A DNA stretch of 64,000 nt from Rhizophagus irregularis (taxonomy: Eukaryota > Glomeromycota > Glomeromycetes > Glomerales > Glomeraceae), in contig NC_089448.1 of assembly GCF_026210795.1 (NCBI RefSeq), positions 3,286,001-3,350,000 on the forward strand. Reading direction: 5' to 3'. Below are positions 10,810 to 23,139 of the stretch, in pieces. The notes under the pieces were generated by a model. That model did no database searches, was not told the DNA's origin, and was given only the letters and a program-made list of their open reading frames with translations. Within the stretch, counting starts at the first letter, position 1, and each line of letters opens with the position of its first letter. The position numbers were made by a program, and so were the translations under genes.

Positions 10810-12012
10810 ATGGAGTTACCCAAATACTCTGGAACAATTCATCCTCAAGAATGGTTAAAACAAGTACTAATTTTTTGTTATTTTAAACAAATTAAAGATG
10901 ATAAAGAAGTCTTAAATATTTGTAAAACTATGATAAATTCCACCATAATAATTCCTAACGTAAATGAAATTAAATCTTTTGAAGAACTTATTGAAGCTCT
11001 TAAATTACATTCAACCTTTAATACTTTTAAAATTTCATGCAAAAGAAAATTACAAATGATGAAATTCATTCCTGAACAACATGATGATATTGCAACATTC
11101 CTTGCTAACTTTCATTCACTTTGTAATGATGCGGAAATTAATGATCATGAAGAAATCATAACCCTGCTTATTAATTCATATTCAAACTACTTCTTTAAAA
11201 GTGAATTTATAAAAAGAGTGGAGGGTATTAATTCTGTAGATGAAATATTTAAAATATTTAGTGAGGTTGTATTTGACGAATTAAAAATAATTAAATTTGG
11301 GTCTTCAATCGCTCTGAAACATGTTGCAACAGGAAAATATTTATCAAGTTGTAATGTTAATTATAAAACAGGTTCCAATCAACGAGTGGCATGTATTTTA
11401 ATTACATTTCAATTATTTAATCAACTTATGTCATTTTATTTATAACTTTTTTATATTTTAGGTATTTGCTGGTGAAAAATTTCCAGATGAAGATGCTTTA
11501 TGGTATGCGACTACTAGTCACAACTTCCAGCATTGTACTTATGATGATGGCTTTGATTTGACTCATAAAGTAACCGGTAATAAATTAGGCATTAATTCTA
11601 GTTATAGGTCTCCTACAACTGGACATTTTGAAGGTATATGTAAACGTTAATAATATATAAAAAACTATTTTTAATAATTATTTGTTTATTTACTATATTT
11701 ATTTTACAGTAAATTGTAGAAATGGAAGTAGTTCTTTAAATTGGATAAATACTAATACAACAAATAATAACGCACCTTACGTAAAAGCAAAAGATGTAAT
11801 TGCTTTAAAATGTGGTATTTCTATTTTCCGTAGTCATGATTTCACATTTACAATTGGAAATAAAACTTTTCAAGAAGTCGTTGGTCACAATGAAAGAATT
11901 GGTGGAAATGATGAGGTATTTAGATTTAATTTAATTTACTCAATATTATATCTTCGTATTTATTTATTTATTTATAATTTTTTATTTACAGTGGCAAATT
12001 GAAATTGTTTAA
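10810..12012 (+). CDS. Gag-capsid-like / MIR-domain fusion protein, copy A
   Basis: Four exons (10810-11388, 11462-11633, 11710-11915, 11992-12012) give about 325 aa ending WQIEIV. Residues 1-165 resemble a retroelement Gag capsid region: LPKYSGTIHPQEWLKQV aligns in pattern with PTFYGGNQDPIAWLNEF of the Gag at 28.7 kb, followed by a Leu-rich helical part. From about residue 166, IALKHVATGKYLSS...GSNQRVVFAG is a typical MIR repeat, and a second one probably follows. MIR repeats bind ligands or glycans in other proteins; the role here is unknown. No signal peptide is seen. Intron 1 starts with GC (GCATGT) where the paralog has GTATGT; unless this GC-AG intron is spliced, translation stops at 11445. 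The gene is duplicated at 18801, with similarity continuing about 350 bp downstream. Confidence 0.7.
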
Positions 12013-14842
12013 AATGATGAGAAATTTATTTTTGATTATTTATTTATATCCATAAAAATTTACATTATTGGCTGGTTTAAAAATGCAGAGTTAATATTGA
12101 TTACTTAAATTCCTAAAGGCTGTATTTTATCAAGACAAAAGTAGTATATTATCAAATTAGTTTATTTTTTTCCATTGATGGTATGAATCAAATTAGAATA
12201 AAAATTCGCCTGTAACAATTACAGAATTAGTGATCAATCAATTATAGTTACAACAAACTAGTAATAACGTGTTTAGAAAATTTTTTAAGTGAATCATAAA
12301 CGGTAAAGCAGCTAATTAAATAAATATTTTATGAGTAAATGGAATAAATGTGTTTATATTACTATGCTGTCTGAGAAAATCAATGAAAATTTTTCATAGT
12401 AATTGAGAGCTATAATTTCCTTAAGCATAACGTAATAACGTATCCACATCATTGTATCTTTTGACACCATCCACTAATATCATTTCGACATCAGAAGTTT
12501 TGGCCAAGTGATCGAATAAGAATGATATTTTTTAAACTTTCGAAATTATAAATAGAGCTGTTATTTTTCATTGAAATTGTCTTCTCCTTAAATATACCCG
12601 AAATATGGCTAAAACATGTTAACACGTTAATAAATACAGCATCATATACAAATTTGGTAAATCTAGTAATAATACCATGTAATAATGACCTTCCCCTGCG
12701 CAACCACCAAAAAGTCACGAAATTCAGTATTATGGCATTTGGCCTGCATTAAGAAGTTAATAAATAATGTGAATGATAAATTAAGTTAATGGAGCTTCTC
12801 TTTTTGGATGACCCATTTATAAATAAATTTAATTTATCCTTTAAGCTAAGAATTTTCTTATATTAATAGTATGTGGTATGACAGAATCGAGTACTTTGAG
12901 CAATATTTGTTTTACAATGGCTTCGTTAAAAATAATTTTATTGAATAAATTTTTATAATTTTATAATGGGATGATGTAAAGCTCGTCTCGGATAATTAAT
13001 TTCTATGTAATGTTAACCTGGAATCATATTCTCAAAAAAAAAAAACTCATAAATTATTTAATATTGTTTTGACAGTAAACAGGATTCTATAAATTATTAA
13101 TAAGTAGTATTAATTATTTTATTATTTTCTAATTAAATTTATCATAAGAGTAATTATAAAGGTTCATAATATACTTTCATTTGTTTATTTTTATATTCAA
13201 TTAAAAACTTTATTTTATTAAGAAACCTTATGTATTTTCTATTTAATCACCGTCTTTTCATTTTCGTGTTCTGCGAAGAGCGAGTAATATGATGTCTGAT
13301 TCTTCATAAATACGCGTATTTGAACTTGTCAATACCTCTAACCCTACAAAGTGAGGTTTTAAGAATCGAATTTTAACATTTATTTTCGCTCTTATATCTT
13401 TCTTTGAAGAATGAAAATGTCAAAATGATAAAAATTATCGCAATGATACCATTGCAACGCACAAACTCTTTGGTGACAAGACAGTTCATTTCTATCTGGA
13501 CATTATAACTTGGTCTATCAAAGTGAGAGTTATATATCAAATATTGCTATTTAATTATATAAAAGATATCAGGGTCAAATCGTCTATTGACCAATATTTA
13601 ATTTTTGATTTTCTTATTTAAGATTTCGTATATTTATTTACCTACGGAAAAAATTCTAACTTCATTTTAGAAAGTTTCAGAAATCAACGTTTCTAAAAAA
13701 TAAAAAGAAAATTAATTTAGTTTTTTTTTAAAAAAAAAAAAATCACTTCTATATGAAAGAAGTACATTCATTTGTCTAAAAAGATCTCGCGCTTTTGAAA
13801 GTTGTTTCAATTAGTAATGATTTTAGTATTTATGGATATTAATTTTCTGGTATCTTATTTTAAGATAAAAAATAAAACAAATGACAATACTTTCTTAGTT
13901 TTATTTGTTTATACGTAATAAAAAAGGGCAAGTGATTAAAGTCTTAAGAAAATTATTAAAATATATTGATGCATAGTAAATCCTACGCCAGAATCGCCAG
14001 ATGGCTCTTTAGAAAATTTTCTTACACCTTATCATGGGCCAAAATTTTGGTATATATAATATTTTAGTTAGTCAAAACTTTTTATACAAGTTTTTTATAT
14101 AAAAGACTAAAAAAATTGGTATGATAATATTAATTTTAGCTAGAATCATAAACTCGAGCGTTAATTCTGGCCAAAATTAGGAATAATTAAATTATAAGAC
14201 TTTGGATAATTCCAAAACTTCGGTTAATCAAAAAAAATTTTTTTTTATTATATTTTATAATAAGCAGTACATTGATAAAATTCGGTTGTAAATTGTAATA
14301 TACTTTCGTATACTTTCGGTTAATCCATATTTGGCACACCTTTTATTCGGTATCACGTGATTTTTATAATTATTCGACACGAAGTGCCGAATAACTATTT
14401 AATATCAAGATTATACCGTACTTTCTTCATGTTTTCTTATTAATTTTTGTTGTATATTTTAACTTTATTTTAATTGAATTTTCATTACTTCAATTTTTTA
14501 TTTAATTTACTTTTTCATGTGCATTTCATGAAATAAAAAAGCCTGCTGCGTTACTCCGTTTGATCACTATACACTTGTATATACCAATACAAATCAACAT
14601 TTATAGATTAAAGAATTTATTTGTTATTCCCATAAAATAAATATATTAAAATTTGATTAATAATTCTACCACAAAAAAAAAGAAATTTTTATTGAATAAA
14701 TTATAAATTAATTCATAAATAAATAAAATTATCAATTTATAAGAATTTACCAATATAAACTATTTTGTTTTGAATGATGACAATGTAAATTATTGAAAAT
14801 TAAAAGAATTATAAAAAAAAAAATTCTCAAGTTTCTAAAAAT
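12013..14842. other. Intergenic, no supported gene
   Basis: 12013-12360 is the duplicated 3' flank of the MIR gene, matching 20031-20400. The rest is AT-rich with homopolymer runs (13720-13745). An inverted GGCCAAAATT motif pair at about 14037 and 14166 suggests a decayed small inverted-repeat element. The short minus-strand frame at 12491-12718 has no recognisable features. Confidence 0.6.
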
Positions 14843-17193
14843 TTAATTATCGTCTTCTTGAATCTGATCGTCATCTTGATTGAGATCTAATTTAAATAAA
14901 TTGTAAAATATTAATCTTGTATTGCATTTAAAAAAAAAATTATAAAAAATTATATAATTTACCTAATTCATCTAATTCGCAATCCAAACATTGTGAAACT
15001 ATGAATTAAAATAATAATAAAATTAATAATAGTAAAATTATAATATTATTATTATTACATATATATACTATATAAAATATACTTACTTGTTGAAAAAATA
15101 AAAGTATATAATAGTTTAATAAAATTTATTTTATTTAGCATTTTTCTTCAAAAAAAAAAATAAATACATATATATACCTTGAAATGTTGAATTTACAGGT
15201 TTTGGAAGATTTTCGAAATTTAAAAGTCTACTAGTATAAATTGCTTGTGGATGTGTTTGAACATTTTTAGCAATATTTTCCTTATTTTTCTTAAAATTGC
15301 TTCTTAATTTCTTCTCTCTAATTATATCACATTTTTTTACTTGAAAATAATAATTATCTTCTTTATTATTAGTTTCATTATATGAATTTTCTGTATTATT
15401 AAATATATGATCATTAGGTGTTCCATCATGCAATTTTCCCAGACTTTGATATAATTCTTTAGCAGTTGGTCTATTTTCTGCTTTAGAGTCCCAACATTTG
15501 ATAATTAAATCTGTAATTAATTTTGGTATAACTTTAGGAATTTCTGGCCTGAATCCTTTACATATTTTGACAGCCAAAATATGATCATGAGGAATATCAA
15601 CATAAGGAATATTTTCTGACATATATTCATTCATTATTATTCCGAATGAGTAAATATCTGCTGCTTTTGTATACTGATATCCGCATAAAACTTCTGGTGC
15701 CATATAAGGTAATACTCCATAAACTCCTTCTTGCTTTTTATTATTTGTTGGTTGACACATTCCCAAATCACTAATCATCGGATAAACTGAATTATTAAAT
15801 AATATATTACCTGAATGAAAATCTTTATGAATTAATCCAGCATTATGTATATTTAAAAGTCCTCTTGTAATACGTCTTAAAATACCTAATTTCACTTTGC
15901 AGCTCACAAATGAATTTGATTCATTTAATTCATCTCAAATCTCCTCTTTCACAATATTCTAAAACCATCATATAATCTTTAGTATTTGGATCTTGAGTTA
16001 TTCCAAAACATTTAACAATAAATGTAAAATGATCTGAAATATAAGATTTAATCTATAATAAATTATTATATTAATTTAATACAAATAAGAATTTAAAATG
16101 TATTAATATGAAGTTTATATCAATTACCTCATTTAAAAATTCTGAATTTATGTCAGATGAATCATCTAAACTTTTTAATGCAACTTTGACACTATATCTA
16201 CTCCATTTTTGATATTCAGTATCCCAATAGTAAATGTATCCTTTAGACCAGTCAGCCGAATAAATTTTACCTAAACCACCTCTAGTAATATATTTAACAT
16301 TTTCAAAATTTTCAAAAGGTATCCATTCAAGACATGAATAGCATTACATTGTGATTTTTGTATAAATTCATCAATATCTTTATTTCCGCTGTGACACGCC
16401 GCCCATAGGATATTAAAATAAAATATCGTATGTTGCCACCGACGTGTTGAGTTCGTATAGAATTTATGCTTGGTTTTAAGATAAAAATTAGTTACAAAAA
16501 TTACAAAACATTATTTCTTACCGAAATTTAAAATTACGATAGTTTCTCTATATTTTCAATAAACCATTAATTAAAATAAAATAATTAATGTGGCACTTTT
16601 TGCTCATAAGAAAAAGGCTAAAAGAATGTGTTTGTTTATTATTAAGGGCGAAATAAAATTTTTATTTTTTTTTCAAAAAAATTGAACTGCGGAATTTCCT
16701 ATCGAAATCCACTTGTATTTATACATTTTTAAGAAAAATATTTCTAATATTTCTAATAAAATTTGAAGATCTAATATCATATGACTATCTCGTTACACTA
16801 AACTAAACTATAAATATAATTTTATTGGCTAATTATTTATCCATCGGCTAAATATTTATCCGTCATTTTACTGCGCCATGTGACTTGTCACGTGACTTTT
16901 GTATTCCAAACTATTTCTTCTTGTGTAACCATATCATGTGACCTACTGCGCCACAGGATTTACTGCGTCATTTATTTATTATATTTTCAGTTATTACACC
17001 GCTAGTCCAATTTTTAAAGTTTTCTTCAAATCTTTTAGAATTACAAGGTTGACACCACATAAATCCTGTGCCTGGTTCATCGGCATTCTCCACATATTCC
17101 ATATACTTGTTTTCTTTTTTCTAAATCTTTCATAAAAATTACTTTTTCAGTCATATCTTCAGAGTTGGTAAGTGAATTAATAGTAACATGTTC
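14843..17193 (-). pseudogene. TKL-type protein kinase, broken copy
   Basis: Reading leftwards, the exon from 17193 gives the Cys-rich module (GICGEC, then GTGFMWCQPCNSKRFEENF after a frame change), then the kinase N-lobe (about 16370-16145), the hinge exon (16060-15930), the C-lobe (15907 down) and a tail ending QDDDQIQEDDN with stop at 14843. C-lobe motifs are intact: HKDFHSGN (HRD variant), SDLGM (DFG variant), MAPEVL, DIYSFGIIMNE and the CW...RPTA end. Defects: one extra base in the Cys-rich module near 17080, a solo-LTR-like insert at 16390-16998, a roughly 10-base deletion with frame change near 16340, and a frameshift after CERGDLR near 15925. I conclude it is a dead Rhizophagus-type TKL kinase. 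The C-lobe ORF alone (15131-15907) could only make a fragment. Confidence 0.75.
16390..16998. mobile_element. Solo-LTR-like insertion in the kinase exon
   Basis: The kinase coding sequence (serine-glycine codons of the WTSG motif) is interrupted by about 609 bp that starts TGTGACACGCC and ends TTATTACA, that is TGT...ACA as in LTRs. The host bases CCGC (or CCGCT if the first base is host) stand on both sides, at 16386 and 16999, as expected for a 4-5 bp target duplication. There is no internal region, so this is a solo LTR or a similar non-coding insertion. It is not obviously the same family as the LTRs at 27071/34679 beyond the shared terminal bases. Confidence 0.6.
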
Positions 17194-17280
17194 CTTTTAA
17201 AATAAATGATTTTAATAAATACAATTAACTGTTAATGAAAACTCAAAAGTATTAATATTTATAATAATAATTATTTTTAC

Positions 17281-18129
17281 CTGATAATCATCATTAGGAT
17301 ACGATTCCCATAACTGAAGAGATTTTAAAATTATCATATATTCTTTAGTATTTGGATCTTGAGTTATTCCAGAAAAACAATTCTTAACCTAATATAAATT
17401 ATGAGAAAAAAAAATTTTTTTTTTTAATAAATACAAATTTTAACTGTTAAATAATTTAAATATTAAATATAAAATAAGTTTAATTTATTTTATTTAAATT
17501 TACCATGTTTAAAGAATCTGTATTTTTAAAATATGAATCATCAATAGCTTTAAATGCAATTTTGGTTTTATTAGATCTACCCCATTTTTGATTTTCGATA
17601 TCCCAATATTCAATTTTTCCTTCAGACAAGTAAGCTTTGTAAAGTTTATGACCATTACTCATGGTAACATAAATAACATCTTTAATACTTTCAAAAGGTA
17701 CCCACTCAAGACATTTTTCATAATGTACGGCATTACATTGTGATTGTTGTATAACTTCATCAACAACTTCACTTCCACTAGTCCAATTTTTAAAATTTTC
17801 CTTAAATCTTTTAGCGTTACAAGGTTGACACCACATAAATCCTGTTCCTGGTTCATTACATTCTCCACATATTCCACATACTTCTTTTCTTTTTTCTAAA
17901 TCTTCCATAAGAATTTCTATACCTTCCAAATCGTCAGCTGAATCGATTTTAACATGTTTCTTTTTTAAAAATAAAGAGATCCAAAAAAAAAAAAGTTATT
18001 ATTTGAAATTCATATATTATTTTACTGCATATTCATATTAATTATTTTTACCTGATAATCATTATTAGGATATATTTTCCATAAGTTTTTAATGTTAGTT
18101 TTAGAATTATTATTTATGGTAGTATCCAT
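17281..18129 (-). CDS. TKL kinase N-terminal part, tandem copy with chimeric exon 3
   Basis: Exons read 18129-18052 (26 codons, MDTTINNNSK start, ending YPNDDYQ), 17959-17504 (152 codons) and 17388-17281 (36 codons). Exon 2 carries the Cys-rich module (GICGECNEPGTGFMWCQPC) and the kinase N-lobe (LEWVPFESIKDVIYVTMSNG, then the YWDIENQKWGRSNKTKIAFK lysine region). Exon 3 starts as kinase strand beta-5 (GITQDPNTKEYMIILK) but then switches to SLQLWESYPNDDYQ, which is the end of a first exon. It is followed in frame by the second-exon copy at 17193 (EHVTINSLTNSED). The kinase catalytic core of this copy is therefore missing and the gene runs into the broken neighbour. It could make a truncated Cys-rich protein, or nothing. 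Confidence 0.6.
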
Positions 18130-18570
18130 TTTTATAAAATTATTACTATCTCAAATTGATAATTATCACTAGTTAATATCTTTAATTTTATTATTGTTAT
18201 TATAATTTTTTTTTTAAAAAAAAAAGGGAAATAACTTGATTTAATTGAAAACGTTTTAATACCATTTTGTGCCTCGGAGTCAAAAAAAATCTTGTGCGAC
18301 GATCAGTTCATTGTATTTACATTATTTAATTTGCATAATTTTGCACAAAATAAAATTGTAACCCATACTGATTACTGAGAATTATTTTTTTTCTTTTTCG
18401 AACCTTAATTCGGATTTTTGTGTTTTCGTTAAAATTTTTTTTAAAAAAAATGAAGTTCTTTTTTAAGAATTGTGTAAATTTGCGTAAATAAATGTAACTT
18501 GCTTTATTTTAGAATTTTTTTTGATACTTGTTGTACGAATATAGAATTGTCACACAACATGAATTTTTTT

Positions 18571-18760
18571 CTCACGGGAAGCCTTAGATATCATTGATCA
18601 TCATGGCGGAGCCGTGAGATCCCTGAAATAACTGGTTATTACTACGGAAACTAACGTTCCGTATACTGATAAAGCTTTTTAGCTTATCCTTTTAAATAAA
18701 CATCACCCCATAAAAATATCAAATAAGGAAAATCACGGACGACTATCAGAAAACGCGGTA
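18571..18760. repeat. Dispersed repeat with GGCGGAGCCGTG hairpin
   Basis: This block, lying just upstream of MIR gene copy B, contains GGCGGAGCCGTG, CTGAAATAACT, ACTAACGTTCCGTATAC and ATAAAAATATCAAATA. The same blocks recur in inverse orientation at about 36361-36540, and a diverged partial copy is at about 42935-43200. It is an unclassified dispersed repeat. Confidence 0.55.
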
Positions 18761-18800
18761 TAAAAGGAGTTATTTTATCAATTTGCTTTCCTACTTAATT

Positions 18801-20030
18801 ATGGATTTACCAAAATACACTGGAACAATTCATCCTGAAGAATGGGTAAAACAAGTACAAATTTATTGTTACTTAAAAGGAATTGAAAATGAAGAAAACA
18901 TTATTAAATTTTCTAAGCTCATGATAGATTCCACTATAATAATTCCTAATGTTAATGAAATTAATTCTTTTGAAGAACTTATTAAAGCTCTTAAGTTACA
19001 TTCGACCTTCAGTATTTACAAAAATTCATGCAAAAGAAAATTACAATTAATAAAGTACATTCCTGAACAAGAAGATGTCACTACATTCCTTGCTACTTTT
19101 CGTTCACTTTGTGTGGAAATTAGTGATCATAAAGAAATTATAACCATGCTTATTAATTCATATTCAAACTACTTCTTTAAAGATGAATTTATAAAAAGAG
19201 TAGAGGGTATTAATTCTGTAGATGAAATATTCAAAATATTTAGTGAGGTTGTAACATTTGACGAATCAAAAATTATAATTAAATTTGGGACTTCAATTGC
19301 TCTGAAACATGTTGCAACAGGAAAATATTTATCAAGTTATAATGTTAATTATCTAACAGGTTCCGGTCAACGAGTGGTATGTATTTATACAATAATTACA
19401 TTTCAATTATTTAATCAACTTACGTCATTTTATTTACAATTTTTTTTATATTTTAGGTATTTGCTGGTGAAGAATTACCAGATAGAAATGCTTTATGGCA
19501 TGTGACATGTAATAATACTAATCACAACTACCAGCATTACCAGCATTGTACTTATGATGATAGCTTTTATCTGACTCATAAAGAAACCGGTAATAAATTA
19601 TACATAAGTACTACTCATAAATCTCCTACAACTGGACAATTAGAAGGTATATGTAAGCGTTAATAATATATAAAAAACTATTTTTAATAATTATTTATTT
19701 ATTTACTGTATTTATTTTACAGTAAGTTGTAGAAATAATGAAGCTCGTTCTCTAAATTGGATAAATACTAATACAACAAATAATAACGCACCTTACGTAA
19801 AAGCAAAAGATGTAATTACTTTAAAATATGGTGATTATATTTTTCGTAGTCATGATTTCACATTTACAATTGGAAATAAAACTTTTCAAGAAGTTGTTTG
19901 TCACAAAGAAAGAATTGGTGGAAATGATGAGGTATTTAAATTTAATTTAATTTACTAAATATTATCTTCGTATGTATTTATTTATTTATTTATAATTTTT
20001 TATTTACAGTGGCAAATTGAAATTGTTTAA
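18801..20030 (+). CDS. Gag-capsid-like / MIR-domain fusion protein, copy B
   Basis: Four exons (18801-19376, 19457-19646, 19723-19931, 20010-20030) give about 331 aa. I start at the ATG at 18801 (MDLPKYTGTIHPEEWVKQV), which aligns with the start of copy A; an upstream extension would need a TTG start. Domain order is as in copy A: Gag-like helices, then IALKHVATGKYLSS and QRVVFAGEELPDRNALW of the MIR region, with WINTNTTNNNAPYVKAKDV in exon 3 conserved between copies. All introns are GT-AG. Most differences from copy A look like substitutions or whole-codon changes, so the reading frame has been kept, which suggests a working protein. Function unknown; the MIR part suggests ligand or glycan binding. 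Confidence 0.72.
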
Positions 20031-21130
20031 AATGATCAAAAATTTATTTTTGATTATTATTACTAGTTATATAGCCATAGAATTTATATTATCGACTGGT
20101 TTAAAAAATTCATGATTTCGAGAGTCAATATGGATTATCTAGGCCATTTTATAAAGTAAAAAGTAGTATATTTTAAAATAGTTTATTTTTTCTATTAATG
20201 ATATGAAATAAAAATTTGCCTATGTCAATTAATGGACAATCAATTATAACTGATTACAATAAACTAATAATTACGTGTTTAAAAAATTTTTTCCTTTTTG
20301 CCTAAAGAGAAACTGTAAGTGAATCGATCATTAACTGGTAAAGCAGCTATTTTATGAATAAATGTGCCTACATTATTAGGCTGTAAATCTGAGATGATGA
20401 AAATATTTTATTAGTAGTAGTTAACAGATATGTAAAATATCTTTATAGTTTATACCATAATTATACTGAAATTACATTCTCCTATAATAGAAAGTAAAAT
20501 TTTATCATTATATTAAGTTTTTAACATAGGTATATCAAGGTCTGACTGTGTAAATCGATTCAATTTGAGTAGATTCTAAATAATGCTCCAAAATATAATT
20601 TTATATCTTGTTAGAAATACTTAGAATTAGAAGGTCAAGTTGACCGGAAATTTAATAGTCCATATAAATCTGGTTGATCGGCTCTATCCAATCCAAAAAT
20701 TGATTTCGGTAATTTGCATACCCCATTTAATTCTCTCAATGAATCAGTGAATTGCATGTTCAATAATAATTTTTTTTATATAAGATGAATAATTCATTTT
20801 CCTGTAAATACTCTTAAAAAAATATATTTCATTCATACGTAATGTCTCAATAATTTCTTCGTCAACGTTTCTTTTAAACTGCGACACGTCATGCTCAGAG
20901 AAAATATACTATAATGGCTGAATAAGAAAAAAAGTTAAAAATCTGTTGCATACATCAGATCAATGAAAATTTTATATAAATAAATCAATTAAAAAGAAAC
21001 ATGAAAATAGAAGGCTCGCCTTAAAAAGAAATAATAAAGATCATCTGAAAAGAAAGAAAAGCTCTTGAGATAGATCATTTTCGGTTTAATCTTAGTTATA
21101 TTTATGCAAAAATATTTTTTTATAATCATG

Positions 21131-21230
21131 ATATTGCGTTTTAGTTTTTTTGAAATTTCAGAAGTCCTTCGAAACTATAGTTTCGAAAATTTAAAGTTTT
21201 GAGACAAAAAAAAACTTTAAAACGCAATAT
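21131..21230. repeat. 100-bp foldback element
   Basis: ATATTGCGTTTTAGTTTTTT at 21131 is matched by the inverse AAAACTTTAAAACGCAATAT ending at 21230. The palindrome CGAAACTATAGTTTCG lies between them. Confidence 0.65.
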
Positions 21231-21240
21231 CTCCTTAAAA

Positions 21241-21370
21241 AGACCGACGGTCTTATTATATGTGATACAGGACCGAAAAACCGCAGTCCTACACTAAGAC
21301 GGACCGGTCCGTCTTTTTATGGTGTAGGACCATAGGACCGCGGTCTTTTTGGACCGATGACCATCTTTAG
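21241..21370. repeat. GGACC-rich palindromic repeat
   Basis: Contains the perfect palindrome AGACGGACCGGTCCGTCT and nested copies of GACCG/CGGTC, with GTAGGACCATAGGACCGCGG on the right and CCGCAGTCCTACAC on the left. This looks like a small MITE-like repeat. Confidence 0.5.
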
Positions 21371-23139
21371 TGGGAGGGGGGGCCGGGTTTCCTGGGTGAA
21401 TTTTCGGAAAATTCCGGCTTAGTTGATCCACTTGATTCTCCTACATTGCAATTATTTATTTGTAGAACGTTAGAACGTTATTACTAAAGAAAAAGTGAAA
21501 TCAGATTAGTGTTGTTATATCATACCAATAAAATAGTTCTATGGGTACATAATCAAGTCTTTTCCAGAATTTTCCACCGAATTCTTCGTCTTATCAACTT
21601 CTTTTGTATCCGGTCAATATCCACCCAAAATGTTTTTTCCGTTTTGATGGAAGACATTCAGTATTTCGTTGTTTAGAAGATAGTTCGGTCCAGTTGGTAG
21701 ATGACATTTTTTACATGATGAGAAATGTTAATCAAAAGGCTTTTTTATAAATGAGGTGTTAGATCAGACCGAGGTTGATTAATTTGATTAATTTGATAAT
21801 GGTAGCTACAATCTTTCCTATATTATTATCATTATAATTTTCTTGCTCATTAATACATGTATTTAGGAAATAGGCTCTTTATTGCCTATTTCATTTAGTC
21901 TTTTCAGGAATTTCTACCTTTGCTTAAAAGTAAGAGGAATGACAAATGACAACATCATGGCGTAATGAATCCCTCATCTGAGTACTTATCCAGCTTTCTT
22001 TGAGCTCTTCAACTCCATGATTGGTTTGAGTTCGTAAAGTCCGGATTTACGGATTAGTTTCTCAGAGAAAAGCTCTACCCATAACTTGTACTCGGATCTT
22101 TATAACATCTGACTCATTAAATTTTAATGTGAGATTTAAGGAATTTTTTGACAAATTCAGAAACCATACTTTAGTATCATCGGGACTTTATCATCATCTT
22201 CAGATGGAAAAATAAAAAAGATCGCATATTAATTTCTCATACTACTAGTCCAAATTTATCATCATCCTTACCATAAATTATAGAATTGACAGAACTTCTC
22301 CATTATTACCTCGATGAAATTTCCGATTGTCAATAATTTGTGTCACAGTATTTCCTGTCGCGACCATTTATTGCCTTACAGTACTTAAATTAAAAGAAAA
22401 TATTAGTCTGAAAATTTTACTAAGCATACCAGATAATAATCATTACCTGTAATGACTTAATCTGAAAATGTGAGCAGTCACGTTTCATATTACTGTTCTT
22501 CAGTTTCTTCAGTGTATTTCTCTAGTATTAGCAATATAAAATAACAGATTTAGAACATTTGTATCGAACCATAGAGTTCGTCACTGTAGAACTAAAAATT
22601 ACAGCTTGCACTCAAGCGTCGAATAAGGTGGTTCATTACTGTGGACTAAGAGTATCACTAAACTAGGAGTAATTGTGAGTGTCACTAGAACTAAAAGTTC
22701 CCGATTTCGCCACGTTTTTGAGATCTTTTTTTATATTCGATCTTTTCTCTCCGTCTGAAGGGAAGGGATTGGAGGTATTGGAAGTAGAAGACCGTGTTCA
22801 GATAAAAGATACAAATACTTTAGAGTACGAAAAAAAAACTAGCTATGTTGTTGACATATTTTATACCTATATGCTATTGTGATAAGTCTTAAACTTCGAG
22901 AAATCATCTTACCACGTCTTTATATCTCATTAGTATCACGTGATGTCGCGTTTCTTTAACTGATCTAAACCTGTCGATCGATAATAATAAGGTATTTGAA
23001 ACTACATTTCAATTTGGCGCATAAACACAGTATTTGTAATTCATATACTTTCATATTTATAAAAATTTCATGAATATTTCTTTTCTATTTATTATTATAA
23101 TATTCTTACTTCTTAGTACGTCTAATTCTTTTTATACAT

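Larger units (their letters stand above)
20031..23139. other. Intergenic with small foldback elements
   Basis: 20031-20400 matches the 3' flank of MIR copy A. Two palindromic elements lie at 21131-21230 and about 21241-21370. The remainder, including the short frame at 22679-22882, shows no recognisable gene. Confidence 0.6.

Noticed and set aside
22679-22882. 67-codon ORF with normal composition
   Set aside because: Begins with a non-ATG codon, no recognisable domain, no neighbouring exon that fits.
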